DNA of 64,000 nt, from NCBI RefSeq assembly GCF_000764305.2, contig NW_025946557.1, forward strand, positions 124,001-188,000. The letters run 5' to 3'. The notes under the pieces were generated by a model that did not search any database, was not told the origin of the DNA, and saw nothing but the letters and a program-made list of their open reading frames with translations. Origin of the DNA: Hyalella azteca. Lineage: Eukaryota; Arthropoda; Malacostraca; Amphipoda; Hyalellidae. Below, one piece after another: positions 22,328 through 36,500 of this stretch. Made by a program: the position numbers and the translations under genes. Numbering within the stretch: the stretch's first letter is position 1; the number at the start of each line of letters is the position of its first letter.

Positions 22328-23251
22328 GCTTCTTCTATCGAATTTTTTTTAAACTTTCACGCATTCATCTGATAACTCCGTAGTTTAAAAACATTATTTA
22401 TGCTCGAAAAATGTTACTTTGCAGCTTTAAAAATGTTCCATGACCATTTATAATATTTCTTCGTCATTAAAATCATGTTAGTCACGATAGAAACAATTTC
22501 CTCCCAGTCTTTACAAGTTTATTAGCTCGCACCGCTCGTTAATAGAAAGTCTCGAATTGTATAAACAGGCATTGTATAAACCAGCAAATAATGTACGTAC
22601 AATTCAACTCTACCTTCGAGAGATATCACTTGCTTTACTCATTGCTTTCATTTCGTACTATTGAAGCGTGCAGTCACTCTCTTCCAGCATACGAAGTTAT
22701 TGCATCGTTTCAAATTCTAATCGTTTCACTTTATTTTAAATTCTTGGGGATTATTTTCGGAGAAAATACCGATCATCATTAATGGAAAGAAGCCACACAG
22801 TGAAATTTCATCTATCATATGTTATGACATGATTATTATTAACAGCGGTAGATGGCTTGAAAGAAAGTTTCATAAGCAGAGTAAGTTTCAAGCAAATTTA
22901 TCACAATCTCGTTAAATACTTTTTGGAAGCCAATTCCATCATCAGTTTCAGAAAATCAAATATACGAATGTAGTAAAGAGAAAGACCAAATTCAAACAAT
23001 AAATAGTAAGATAATCATGCAACGCAGCAGAAAAAATCTGTTGCATTTTCACTTCCTTTCACAGACAGGAAGTGCACGTTTTATTCAGACATAATTTTGT
23101 TCAATGATATGAAGCAATTTCCAGACTAATAAATCTGTGCCACAGGAGGTGAAACTAAAAAAATTTGTAACAGCTCCCAAAGACGGACACCTCGCATTAT
23201 TCTGCGAGAAGACGAGCTTTAGAATGGGGCTAGTGGACCAACAGAACTCCA

Positions 23252-23397
23252 GGGGCCATACTTTCAAAACTCGCTAAGTGAACGTAAGTACTTACGCTCT
23301 ATTTTCTTGTCGATGATTGGAGGATTTTGCTTGAAAGGCCGTCAACGAGTGGCTGATGAACTTACGATCTCTTAACTTTTTATGAAAGTATGGGCCC
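23252..23397 (-). mobile_element. MITE copy, inverted
   Basis: Begins ggggccatactttcaaaact and ends in ttatgaaagtatgggccc. Paired head-on with the next copy. Confidence 0.8.
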
Positions 23398-23420
23398 AGA
23401 ACGATAGCGTGGAGTTCTGG

Positions 23421-23568
23421 TGGGCCTATACTTTCACAAAAAAGTTAATAGATCGTAAGTTCATCAGCCAATCAATGACGGCCTTTCAAGGAAAATCCAC
23501 CAATCATAGACAAGAAAATAGAGCGTAAGTAATTACGCTCACTTAGCCAGTTTCGAAAGAATGGCCCC
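23421..23568 (+). mobile_element. MITE copy
   Basis: Same family in the opposite orientation, 23 bases from its partner. The short flanking words cagaactcc and ggagttctg are also inverted, so the pair forms one large palindrome. Confidence 0.8.
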
Positions 23569-24744
23569 TGGTGTATAAAGAAGCTTTACTCCATTCCTGC
23601 GAAAGAGTAAGCGCACTGCACAAAAATATACTCGTAAACCACAGTCACCGCATCTGCGCAGGAATAGTTTATTAAATACGGAAGAAAAATATTTAAAATC
23701 ATTGGCCCATAATACCTTTGTCTGAGAGCGATTTTAAGATGGAAGGTCTCATCTCTGTTGCTTCAAATTGTAGGATCTTGAATTGCTGCATATTTTTGAA
23801 AGAAATTCATGTGTTTGAGTAGAAGAAATTCATTCAACTACTGTAGAAATTCATTCATAGTAGTTGAGTAGAAAGAGTAGTTGAAATTCATTCAACTACT
23901 CTTATAATTGTAATTTTCCTCAAGTTCTTAAGCGTCAGGTTTCCAAGTTGCTAGGTCAGCTTATCTGGCTATTTAAATTTCAAGTTGTCAGTGGTACATA
24001 TATATATTCGGTCGATCAATTGATAACTAACATTTGTATTCCTAAAGTTTTTAAAACTGTGGAGCTGGCCTCCAAAACTTTCTCAATTAAATTACAGTGA
24101 ATTTATTTCCCTTTTCCTAATTTTTTAAATCCAACGTAAATTTCCCATGTGATACTACATAATAAATTCTAACAACGTGACTTAAAAAAATATTGTAATA
24201 TTGTTATTCATTTGCTCTCCACATAGTTTATGATAACTGCGTGCTGTTTATTTTTCTCCTAATACTAATTAAATACTATTTGTCCTATATAATACTAATT
24301 GAAAATTCTAGAAATGTTTAAAATAACCTATAGTCACCAAAGTAAGCAAAGTTGGAACGCTGTCCTTTGGTCTCAACGTAACACCATTAATTCTTACATG
24401 ATGGCGAAATTATAGTAAACTTATTTGGTGAAAATCATCGCACTTACATTATCAAGTCAACTGTGCAATTAAAAGCCGTAGCAATTCATCGTCACTGAGA
24501 TTATTAAGACAAAACTTTATAGAAAAAATTTTATATAAAATAGAAATGGTCAACAATAAACGCTTGATGGCATTTATCAATTCATTAACACGAACAATAA
24601 TTTTTTTACTCAATACGCTGATCAATGCTCAATGGAACAAAAATTATTCAACTATGTTTCAACAAACAACCATTTAAAGTCGCTCTCATTTACATCTTTA
24701 ATCGAGAAGAAATGCGGATTTTAGCAAGACAAAGGCATATGGAA

Positions 24745-25115
24745 AGATGCTGCTGTAACACATGCACGTAATGAAAGGTGCTGCTGTAACACATGCACGT
24801 AATGGAAGGTGCTGCTGCAACACATGAGCTGCTGTAACACATGCACGTAATGGAAGGTGCTGCTGTAACACATGCACGTAACGGAAGTGCTGCTGTAACA
24901 CATGCACGTAACGGAAGGTGCTGCTGTAACACATGCACGTAATGGAAGGTGCTGCTGTAACACATGCACGTAATGGAAGGTGCTGCTGTAACACATGCAC
25001 GTAATGGAAGGTGCTGCTGTAACACATGCACGTAACAGAAAGTGCTGCTGTAACACATGCACGTAATGGAAGATGCTGCTGTAACACATGCACGTAACGG
25101 AAAGTGCAGCTGTGA
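24745..25115. repeat. 31-bp minisatellite (gctgctgtaacacatgcacg)
   Basis: About twelve units ending in taatggaaggt, with one shortened copy. Long open frames on the minus strand here are products of the repeat. Confidence 0.95.
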
Positions 25116-25129
25116 CAGAAGCACGCAAT

Positions 25130-25380
25130 GCTGCAGTTATACATCAGCTGCAGGGTCAAACGTGGCAGCTGTAAGATGTATTACGGTTGAAATGGAGCGC
25201 GCCGAGAGCTGCTCGGCACAGGGCAGGAAATTCCTTTCGATCGATAGGAGAGACCAGGGATAAGAAGGGAAAGAGCTGTAAGAGAGAGCAGCTGAGCACA
25301 GGTTCCAGTAGAGCTGCAACTGCAGCTGCGTCGAGGTGGATGTGGCCTGCGCACTTTACTTTCATGTGTTCGCTTCCAGG
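25130..25380 (+). other. GC-rich block, possible 5' region of the downstream gene
   Basis: Clearly richer in G+C than its surroundings, with repeated CAGCTG words and no convincing coding frame. It could hold the promoter and untranslated first exon of the membrane-protein gene at 27.4-39.2 kb, for example with a donor at gtaagagag near 25277. This is speculation from composition and position. Confidence 0.2.
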
Positions 25381-27407
25381 AAAATAATTATTAAACTCCT
25401 GATTTAGTTAGTGATATTCTTTCTTTCATTGCGATGTGTTCCTATTGAACCAAACTTCACGGCCAAATTTGGTCAGAGAAGAACGAGAATTGAGCTAAAT
25501 CTGCTGGAAATATCGAGGAAAAACTCATTTTGTAGTGCTGTGCCAAATTCAAGGGGATGGGAAATTGTCGTATCTTGAAAAAAATTAAGCATTAAAGTGG
25601 TTCTCTTGAGTGACATTGCCTACATCCTACATATTGTTTCCTCCGTGATAATAGTGGGACTGGACTAATGATTTTCTGTGACAAAATTAAGTAATTTCCA
25701 TATTCAAATAAAATAAATTCACTGTTCATTAATTATTTCATTTGCACAATAATTCTGTAAAAACTTTCTTATTGGCTCATTGTCATCAGAAAAAAAACAG
25801 TTGGTGGAATCATACCCGTACAAAATTCGTTTTTACTGTCCATACTGATGAAAAAGATTAATTAAAAAAATATTGGAATAATACTTTCGTTTTTTTTTTG
25901 TTAATAAATAAACGATGCTATTACTAAGTATTTTCCATCGTATTTCAATTAAAGCACACATGGAAAAATTTTAATCTATATATCTTTGAATTTTAAAGTA
26001 CCGTCGAGGTTAATTATTCATCTAAATTATTGTAATTATTATTAAAAGCTGTTATTTGGTTATCATTATAAACCTGAGATGCACCATCAATCACGAATCC
26101 AAACGACTTAAATAAAATCGATTATGTTCCATCGATGATCAAAACTTGCAAACATGCGTCGAAAGACTGAACAAAACCAAGATAGAAAGGTTGTTAGTTT
26201 GAAGCGTCGTTGAACATATATAGTGAGCATTGCTTTGATGATGTTGATGATCAAAATCATCGGAAACTGAAAATCAACATCGGATGTTATTGAACATTAT
26301 ATGTTATTCGTCATTTTGTGTAAGCAACACTGTAAATCTATTTAAAAATCTACAAGATTTATTATATCAAAAGATAGATATCTTTTTGCATCAACCAAGC
26401 ATCGAGATATACATAAGAATAAAAGTTGAACATCATCAAAAGTCGCTAAATCTGAATTTAACAGTTTTATTTTATGTTTCAACACACCACAAACAAAATC
26501 AATGAAACCCAATCGCAAGTGCATCTTATTTTTTTCAGATTGCGCACTCATCATTGCTTGCATTTTTCTTATCACTATCAACAGATATTTTATCTTTGAA
26601 CATGAGCAAGATTTCTGCATGCAGACATAAAAACATATCATGATAACATAACATAAGCAGAATTTCTGCATGCAGACATAAAAATTTTGTCTTCTACCTT
26701 CTGCGAATATTATAGCAAGTGATGCAATTGCATCAATAGAAAAATTAATTAAGTAAATGAGTCTATTTGAAGAAAGTATCGCTGTAGGCATCAACATAAC
26801 TTGTAGTCTTCTCTCCAAAGAAGGAAGAAAAAGAATAAAATTTGCTCATTCCGATAGAAATTGAAAAATGATTAAGGATAATTATAATTTTCAAATGATA
26901 ATGATAATTTTTCGGAATAAAGATTAAGATTTAATTATTGGACGCGATAAAATTATAACGATGACCACGATCAAGTTATAACGTCACCTCACCAGCCTTC
27001 AAGCAGATAGCAGCAGGTGCCGTTGGAAATTGTGCATCTCAAAGCATTTTACTGTCATAAACAAATATACAGAAACATGAGCTTTGCAGCACATCCTATA
27101 AGCAGTGAAACTGTGCCAATGAATGCCAGAACAAAATTAAACACCATAGGGACTTTCGTACGCCTCTTCAATATCGCATCGTACCGATATTTTGCCCGGA
27201 AAAAACGCAACAAAACCGCACCGCTCCGCAAAAAATTCGCTACACATCGTATAAATACGGCAGATACGATTAATATTACTCAAAGCAACAATACCGTAAG
27301 AAATTTCAGCAATAGTGCAACAGACCGTAAATGTACCGCAACACACCGCAACAGCACCGCAACACACCGCAACATAACCACAACCAGACGCACCAGCTCC
27401 CTAACAG

Positions 27408-27548
27408 ACCTCCTGAAGAGCCTCGTATACGTAGCGCTGCTGACGCGGTACAGCGCGGCACACAGTCTCGCTACGCACCCGCCCCATGTCGCCGCGCAGC
27501 CGCTGCCACTCAAACAAGAAATCTCGCTACCGATCAGCAATGCGATGA
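27408..27548 (+). CDS. Candidate N-terminal exon of the EB-like protein
   Basis: GC-richer than its surroundings, preceded by aacag and ending ATG A before gtaaag in phase 1, which fits the next exon. It reads DLLKSLVYVALLTRYSAAHS then a Pro/His-rich stretch, compatible with a secretory signal. No in-frame Met is close to the hydrophobic part, so the true start or boundary may differ. Confidence 0.35.
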
Positions 27549-30500
27549 GTAAAGGTCAGTTACTGAGGCAGATATGATTAATATTAATCAAGGTAACGAA
27601 CATCAGCACTGTTTTTACAAGCTGAGGTGAAGTTAACTATAGAATTAAAAATAGTATCGTAAAAATAATAATTATGAAATGCAACATCAGATTTAATTTA
27701 GAAGAAATGTCAAGTGTATCAATTGGTTTCATTCTTATTAATCGCAAATATTTAACCAATAAAACTTGAGGTGTACAATATTTTTTACCAGCATAGGGGT
27801 TTGCGAACAATGTATTCAATATTACAGAAAATTATACGTATACTGGAATTAAGCGAAATTACGGTACAAAAGTATAAATACTGTAATTACGTGAAACTAC
27901 GTTACAAAATGCCTATACTCTTTCAACGAGACTTTAGTAATAGCACAGTAAAATATTTCAGGTAACATGCCGGGTCTGTACGAGCGCTGCACCGACGCCT
28001 GCTCTGCGGCCTCGAACACAGAATGCGTGAACGGAACGTGCGTCTGTCGTCACCACCATCCTGTGAAGCTGCAGCACAGCAAGGCCTGCTCCAGAGGTTG
28101 GTCGACAAAAGGTGGTGCTTGCAGCATCGCTTTTGGTTAGTGTCCCTGAACGAACTCAGGGTACTAGTTACCTGAGGCGTTAAACCAAACAGCTCGATAA
28201 ATCTCATCTCATCTTAGACGATCCAAGCATGCAAATTATCTTTCGAAAATTTTCATGCTAATTTAGTGACATAGATACTGTATATAAAAGGTTTAAATAA
28301 GTGCCTTCCAAATGCTGAAGAATATTACAATGAATGTAAAGGTATAACCTAGACATTTAATAGAATAACTGCATATTTCTATAAAATGACTATCCAACCG
28401 ATGGGTTAACAGAAGACTTTAGGCCCGATTAGGGCCCGATTAATTTTAATTACCTTCATTAACGAATCTGAACACATCCTGGGCGAAATGCTTCGTATTA
28501 TTTACTGCACGGTGATTCACAAAATGTCCCTGTACTGTATTTCGCACCAAGCAGCCTGATTTCGTAGAAAAAAAAGGAGCATTTCATATGAAAGGCATGG
28601 TTATGAAGTTTTGTTTCCCGCTTAGTCAATTGCCACTTTGCTTGGACAAGTGAGTAGGGTGCGCTTGCTGTCGAGGAGCGCTTTTCTAATGGCCGTTTCA
28701 TTATAGCTTCTCAATGAACATTCCGTACCCGGATCCGAATGGGTCCTTCAGGTATGGTTCCTAATCAGAAATCCATTATTACGTGGGTGAACACATTCAA
28801 GACAAATTATATTAAATCAATTGTTTACAAAGGACTGTTCAAGAACCCTATCTTATTTGAAGAACAACATACTCCAAGCCATCGCCAACATACCCGTCAA
28901 AATGCTTCAGCGAGTTGAACGTAACTTCAAAAATCTGAATGCATTGACCATGGAGGCCGTCATTTTTCCTATGTTATCTTTGAAACTAAACAATACAAAT
29001 ATTCAGTGATGTATTTTTTAATAAAATTTATATTGTAAGGATGTCTTTACTAGTTCTTTTTTATTTAGCTTTCAAATCAGGAAAGATACGTGAATCACCC
29101 TGTATAAATCTAATATTGACTGCCATCAATACAAAAACTTAAACCACGTCAATACGCAAGCTACGAATTGAACGTAAAATTTTAACTCGAAACGAACGAG
29201 CTGCAGACACAATTTTGACCAGCTTCCTTACTCTGCAGTCATGCCTCGTAAATTCTTTAGCGCTCACACCAACAACAAAATTGCTAGCTGACCAAGTACC
29301 CAAGAGAGACAACGCCTAGGACTGCGCTGCAATCTTTTGAAGACAAATTTGAGTTGGAGTTCGAAAGATGCAATTTCAAGCTAGCACAAGAATAAGCTAG
29401 GAAAAATTTTATACATTAAATAAGATAGCATCTAATTTCAAACAGGCTGAAATGTGCCATTCGGTTAAAATAATATAATGTTGAATTTGGAGATGAAATG
29501 AACTTAGTCATCGGTTAGGACATACAGTAACTTACAGCTGAGGCTCCATGGGGCAGATCTTTCCTTCTACTGTAATGTGTATCATTGTATTATGTTTAAT
29601 TATTCGATGTTTATGCGTCTTTCTGAAATAAAAACATTGAAGTGCATGTGTGGGATCTCGCTATTTTAGCCTCAAAGTTCATAAACACGTTTCAAAATGA
29701 TACCAACAAATTTTTAAGATATCAGGAGGGTGTTTCAAACAAGGAGAGATGCTTTCAATTTTTTTTCTTAAATCTTGACATTTGAGGGAGGCCATTAGAA
29801 GAGTAGCTCAGACCAATTACCCCAGTTTTATCCGCTCTCAAGTTAACAAAGAAATGCCAAGTGAATGAATCGGCTACGATCCGCATCTCGGGTTAGTGTT
29901 GCATTTTAGGGAAAGTCTAGATTATTATTTGACAAACATTGTTGATCTTTTTCGAATTGTGAAATTCTATTTTATTTTAATATTGTCACCAGACGTATGT
30001 GCAGGCTAACTAGGTACATTTATAATTGTCCTGTACATGCATTATTTTAAAATTCATGACAAAATGAAATAATAAATTTTCGAGACGTTCACTACAAATG
30101 CAGAGTTGAAAAATATATACGTCCTAGTTTACCATGTTGAACCACTGTTTAGTGCAAAATTCTCTTAGACATACATGGCATGCTGAATGAGTTGAAGTTT
30201 CTGTACTATAAATTACAATAATAGATGCCTCCAACTAACCGGCGGGCCTATACTTTCAAAAAAAGTTAAGAGATCGTAAGTTCATCAGCCAATCATTGAC
30301 GGCCTTTCAAGCAAAATCCACCAATCATAGACAAGAAAATAAAGCGTAAGTACTTACGTTCACTATACTTTCAAAAAAAGTTAAGAGATCGTAAGTTCAT
30401 CAGCCAATCATTGACGGCCTTTCAAGCAAAATCCACCAATCATAGACAAGAAATTAGAGCGTAGGTAATTACGATCACTTAGCGAGTTTTGAAAGTATGG

Positions 30501-33500
30501 CCCCTGCTGGTATGATGAGAACTGTTAGTTAATCTTCATGTAGCGAGCAAGTTGAAATAACAGGTAACATCTCTTGCAGCATTGCTGTATGGTGACCGAT
30601 GTGACGAGGACATACAGTGTCGTCACTACGATAACAACACGGAGTGCAACTTCGACCTGGACTCGTACCGACAGTGCATCTGCAAGCCTGGATACGAGAT
30701 GCGGCATATAACAGGGCTGCACCCACCCAATATCTGCTTCGCGGGTGAGTGGTTCTTTATTGGCGCACAGTGTAGTAAAGTGATACCTCGACCTATGGAC
30801 TTAATTCGTTCCGTGACTGGGTTCGTATGAGGAAATGTTCGTATGTTGAAACAATATTGGTATTTAATGTGTACTAACTTAATTAAATAAAATCAAATAG
30901 CTTCATATGATCCGTTCATGATCGCTTTCATACTCGGAGCGCCAACAATGTAATCGGGGAGGCTGTTCCAAATGTCGGTAACTCGAAGCGAGAAGAAATG
31001 TTGTAGCGGCGATGAATTGCAACGCAGTTTTTTGGTTTATAGCCAGTATTATAGCAAAATTTAATAATATAAATCAATTTTGTGAACATCTTATATCATC
31101 TTCCTTGCCGTGCAGGCATCAAGATACTGAAGGTCGACATGCCCTCGTTCCTGGGCATGGGCCTCACTAACCTCTTCCTTGCTGCGCAGGCATCGAGATG
31201 CTGAAGGCCGACATGCCTTCGTTCCTGGGCATGGGTCTCACTAACCTCTTCCTTGCTGTGCAGGCATTGAGATGCTGAAGGCCGACATGCCCTTGTTCCT
31301 GGGCATGGGTCTCACTAACCTCTTCCTGGCTGCGCAGGCATCGAGATGCTGAAGGCCGACATGCCTTCGTTCCTGGGCATGGGTCTGGCGCTGTCTATGT
31401 TTTCAGCAGTGCTGTGTCTGGTGCTCAAGATCTTCGCTCGTGCGCGCTACGGACGCACGCGACGCTTCGCTAACGCCAACATCGCACCACCCCTCACGGT
31501 CTCAGGTGAGACTCCGGCACCGAGCAGTTTCGTTGGAATTTAGATTATATTAATATATTTCTGTCATTAAAATTATTCAAAATAAGATATTTTATTAATA
31601 CATCGCTGCGGGACTTAACGTCAGGAAAATTTATTATGGTAACCGAGCAATAAAATTTATAAATTAATCATACTCAATAGTCCTTTATGGTAAAATTTAT
31701 GACCAATTAAGTGACGTGGGAGATATACTTTAGGGAAATTATTTTCCCAAGGAATATTTCTAAATCAAAAAATTTCTCATCATTTATTTAAATAAATTCC
31801 TGCTCATCAATTACTTCAATTACTTTTACTGCGATGCGAATAATGGGAAATAAATGTAATATTTTTATGATTTGTTAACACCAACGAATGTTTTCAAGGA
31901 TAATTATTTTTCCGTATATATAAAGATAATATTGACTTTGTATCACAGGAGGCATAGAATAAAATAAAGATTGCTAATTCAAGAAATTCATTTAAATGAA
32001 AAGAATAAAACATGTCCGTTCTCCTTCAGGATACTGTTCCAGATAATAAATTCGTTTATATTAATATCAATCATTAATGCTAGGCATTAATTTTAGTTAT
32101 GTCCTCATAGAAGCATTTCAACATAAACAAATTATTTATTAACAAAATTAACCAAATTTTCAAGGTTCCTAATTAATAATAACCGTTTGTTCAATAACTT
32201 GCAAAACGCAGTGTAAGCGTAGAACAGCAGCGTAAATTTTAAATGAAGCAATTTTTTTCCCATTAAATGAAAAACAAAATTTTCTATAAATTTTAATGCC
32301 ATTTATCTAAAATACCTGTATAACAAATGTATGTTTACTGAAGTGATTTGCACAAAATGTTGAAAGAATATTATAGGGGTTCATGAAGCAGTTTCAATAG
32401 TTGCGATGTTAGAACAATATAGGATTTAAATACAACTATAGCGATAACATCATGATATAATGACTAATGATATGGATAATGTCATGATAAAAATATTAAG
32501 GTGTCCTAAAGGGAAAGCTTGGATGTTCGAACTTCAAATATGGCACTTTTTCACATTCTTTGATGGTTCGCACATCAAATAAGACGCATTACTCATATGT
32601 TCAGGTGGTTCACATATCATATATGGCGTATTATTAAAGAATTTTGGTGGTTCACACATCATATATGGTATATTAGTCACCTGTTTGGCAGTTCACGCCT
32701 CGTATGTGGTGTTTAGTCACATGTTTGGGCAGTTCACGCCTCGTATATGGTGTTTTAGTCACATGTTTTGGCAGTTCAAGTGCTAAACACGGAGTTTTAG
32801 TCCCATGTTTGTGAAGTTCATGTGTTAAACACGGCGTTTTAGTCACATGTTTTGGCAGTTCAAGTGTTAAACACGGTGTTTTAGTCCCATGTTTGGGTGG
32901 TTCACGTGTCCAACACGATGTTTTAGTCACATGTTTGGGTGGTTCACGTGTCCAACACGGTGTTTTAGTCACATGTTTGTGCAGTTCAAGTGTTAAACAC
33001 GGTGTTTTAGTCACATGTTTGGGTGGTTCACGTGTCCAACACGGTATTTTAAACACATGTTTGGGTGGTTCACGTGTCCAACACGGTGTTTTAGTCACAT
33101 GTTTGGGTGGTTCACGTGTCCAACACGGTGTTTTAGTCACATGTTTGGGTGGTTCACGTGTCAAACACGGTGTTTTAGTCACATGCTTGGGTGGTTCACG
33201 TGTCCAACACGGTGTTTTAGTCACATGTTTGGGTGGTTCACGTGTCCAACAAGGTGTTTTAGTCACATGTTTGGGCAGTTCAAGTGTTAAACACGAAGTT
33301 TTAGTCACAAGTTTGGGTGGTTCACGCATCCAACACGGTGTTTTAGTCACAAGTTTGGGCAGCTCACGCTTGGTATATGGTGTTTTAGTCACATGTTTGG
33401 TCAGTTCACGCTTGACATGTGGTGTTTTAGTCATATGTTTGGGCAGTTCACGTGTCCAACAGGGGGTTTAGTCACATGTCTGTTCAGTTCACGCTTGACA

Positions 33501-36500
33501 TATGGTGTTGTTTAGTCACATGTTTGGGCAGTTCACGCCTCGTATATCGTGTTTTAGTCACATGTTTGGGTGATTCACGCAGCTGTGTCAGTGACAAGCA
33601 CAAACAGCAGCGTTGCGGCCCCGCCCATAATCCTGCAGTTCATAGACGTCGGTGGCCCCTTGAGGAGAAGCCGAACTTTTGCGGGTAGAAGGGGAAGAGT
33701 GCGAGGTATAACCCTCCCCTCCCCATCTGCAAGGGGAAGACTAAGAGGAATTACCTTTCCTTCCCCTCCTGGAGCCACACGCATAGTTCCTTCATGTAGG
33801 AGTTGCCAGGACGATCTTCCGACCTCTTTTGGTGGTACGGACCCAAACTTTGCAGTGATAGAAAGTTTTTTTCATCCCTTCAAGTTGCCCGTGGCAACAC
33901 GTGCGTGCTAAAGTCTGTCTTACCTTCATTTAGATGCCAAGCCTGCCTTAGCTAACTTTCCTCCACTATTACTTGAAGTCGTCATAAAATAATAGTTATA
34001 TTATTTAATTTACTCCCAAATTTTCATTGAGATGGAGCTCGTCTTCAATTTCATTGATTAAACTACGAATCTATAAATTTTTTAAATGCAAATCCGTTAG
34101 TGACTTCAAAGCACATTTTGGTTCTGTGAAAAAATTATATTTTCTTCAAAAAATTTTCGAAACTCGCCTACAATTCAATTTATTAAATTACGCATATACG
34201 AATTATTTAAATGTAAAACCGTTAATGATTTCAAAGCACATTTTTAATTGTTGTATGAAAAATTTCTATTTTCTTCTAAGAAATTTTCGAAAGTATCAAT
34301 ATCAACACGAAATTCAGAAATCAAAATTATACAATTTTTTGCGGTTGTCATTGAGGCTCCTAAGTTTCTTTACTGTCAAGTAATGAAGTTTGAATGGTTT
34401 AATGATGATCATGGTATGGTGGATGGAAGTTAGGCTGTGTCTCAACAAAACTGACATAAGTTTTAGCTAGTTCACGGTAGCGACATTCGTCTGCAAAAAT
34501 GTAGCATTTTCGACCACTCGTATCAGCACCGGAAGCTGGAGCCACTCTTTGGTCACGTTGGCTATTTTTCCTGCCATTAAAGTGAGCCTAATATTTTTTA
34601 CACAACGGGATGACATTTTTGTGCGTGAGTCCTACTCCAAAATAAACTCCTGGCCCTAGTGAGCATCAGTAATATGTGCATCACTAGCGAACATCACTAA
34701 CATGTTCATCACCAAAAGTCTCTAGTGTAGTTCAGGCGAAGATAGATTCATAATTTTGTGTAAGTTATTAATCATAAACTATAACGGCGGAAAATGTCGA
34801 AAAGTCAGCCAACAAAATGTTTAATTACAAGCGGTATTTTCAAGAAATTTGGGAGAGTTTCAATTAAGATTTGTTCATCATCTATTTCCGAAAAAAATAG
34901 ATAACTTGTCACAACTTTCAGGTTTGTATTTCAATAAATGTCGGGAAGAGATGTAAATTTTTTAAGACATCAACGAAAATGTGTGATTCGATGTTTAGGA
35001 CTCGCCAATGTAAAAAAACGAATGCCATGCAGAAAATAACTTCCGTATCTTAAAAAATATGCCATATTGAATATTCCAATTTAAAATTGAAATCTTTCTA
35101 AAACTTTGTAGATTCAGCCACGACATTTTCCGCCTTCTAGTAACGAGTTATTCTAGCACTAGAACGATTACCACGTCTAGCGAGGAATCTCCTATCGTAG
35201 CTTCTAGAGAAATACCGGCCTGAACTATTGTTACCCTATCTCGAAATAGTAATTTTTGTATTTCCCTCATGTGAAGCATCGTGCCCTTTTTCGTCATTCT
35301 CATTGTTGAATATTGATCTAGATTTTTCCGTGTAATTAACATAACATGTGCTTGCAGCAACTCCTGCATCGAAATAACCATATTTTTCTTAGATTTAAAG
35401 CGAAATTTTTGTATAATAATAGTTGATGTAACCTTCATTATTAGAATACTTGAATAGTTTGACATTTGGTTTAGTTTATAAATAAGGGAGTATAATTCAT
35501 TCAATTCTTATTCTGCATGTAAAGCAATCAACAAATCTGAGGCCATCTTTTTTTCTCAATACCGACCCTGTCACCCCACACCACGTCACCCCTCACCACG
35601 TCACCCCTCACCCTGTCACCCCTCACCACGTCACCCCTCACCACGTCACCCCTCACCACGTCACCCCTCACCACGTCACCCCTCCCCACGTCACCCCTCA
35701 CCACGTCACCCCTCACCACGTCACCCCTCACCACGTCACCCCTCACCACGTCACCCCTCACCACGTCACCCCTCACCACGTCACCCCTCACCACGTCACC
35801 CCTCACCCCTAACGCCCCCCTTCATCCCTATAGAAACATACGCCGCGTTCGCGCTGGCCAACAGCCAGGGCTCGCTCAGCCCCAGAAGCGAACGTCTGAA
35901 CCGACGTTCATCGTCCCGTCGTACGTCGTACGCGAGCTACAAGACGGGCTCGCGATGCCCGTCTATGACGTCTCTACGGTCTGCAGACCTCGTCAGAACG
36001 GGCAGCTACACCAGAGCTGGTAAATCCGGAGTTAGAGCGAGCTCCAGGTACACATCCATGTCGTCTTTGCGGTCCGGAGACCTATTGCATTCCGCCAGCT
36101 ACATTAGACCCGGTGAATACATTCACAACTTTGATTCCAAAGGCTATATTTCCAATTTTCAATGCAGCATTCATTTAGTTATTTTATCTCTGCACTCGTT
36201 TGTTAAGTTTTTGGACCTATTGCATTCCGCCAGCTACATTAGACCTGGTGAATACATTCACATCTTTGATTCATTCCAATGGCTATATTTCCAATTTTCA
36301 AAGCAGCATTCATTTAGTTATTTTATCTCTGCACTCGTTTGTAGAGTTTTTCATTTGAAAGCTGCAGTAGACCCAATAGACCACGTTCAAAACTTGGCTT
36401 CATTACAATTATTTATTTCCAATACAGCATTCGCTTAGTCTTCCTCTGTACCCGTTCGTAAAGTTTTTCGTTATGTAAGCTACAGTAGACCAGGTAAATA

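Larger units (their letters stand above)
18017..27407. other. Intergenic interval
   Basis: No exon-like reading frame with splice consensus was found. It contains two adjacent hairpins at 18734-18821, a foldback element at 19562-20270, a three-copy repeat at 20805-20995, a SINE at 22078-22327, two MITEs at 23252-23568, a minisatellite at 24745-25115 and a GC-rich block at 25130-25380. The remainder is AT-rich. Confidence 0.6.

Noticed and set aside
24745..25115. CRISPR-like array of ~31-bp repeats
   Set aside because: Units are contiguous with no unique spacers, and the genome is eukaryotic.
24690..25159. Three overlapping Cys/His-rich minus-strand open frames
   Set aside because: All are readings of the 31-bp minisatellite in different frames.
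28114..28140. Exon-start-like sequence cttgcagcatcgct shortly after exon 27962-28096
   Set aside because: It resembles the acceptor at 30573-30586 but the similarity stops after about 14 bases and no open exon follows.
32673..33471. Long open frames on both strands (up to 253 codons)
   Set aside because: They lie entirely in a 42-bp minisatellite whose unit is a multiple of three; the translation is a monotonous repeat with no start context or splice support.
33570..33911. GC-rich open frame of 113 codons in an intron
   Set aside because: No acceptor and donor pair of suitable phase; internally repetitive; flanking exons already join in phase without it.
35528..35806. Val-Arg-Gly-Asp repeat protein on the minus strand
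   Set aside because: Product of a 15-bp minisatellite beside an exon acceptor of the opposite strand.
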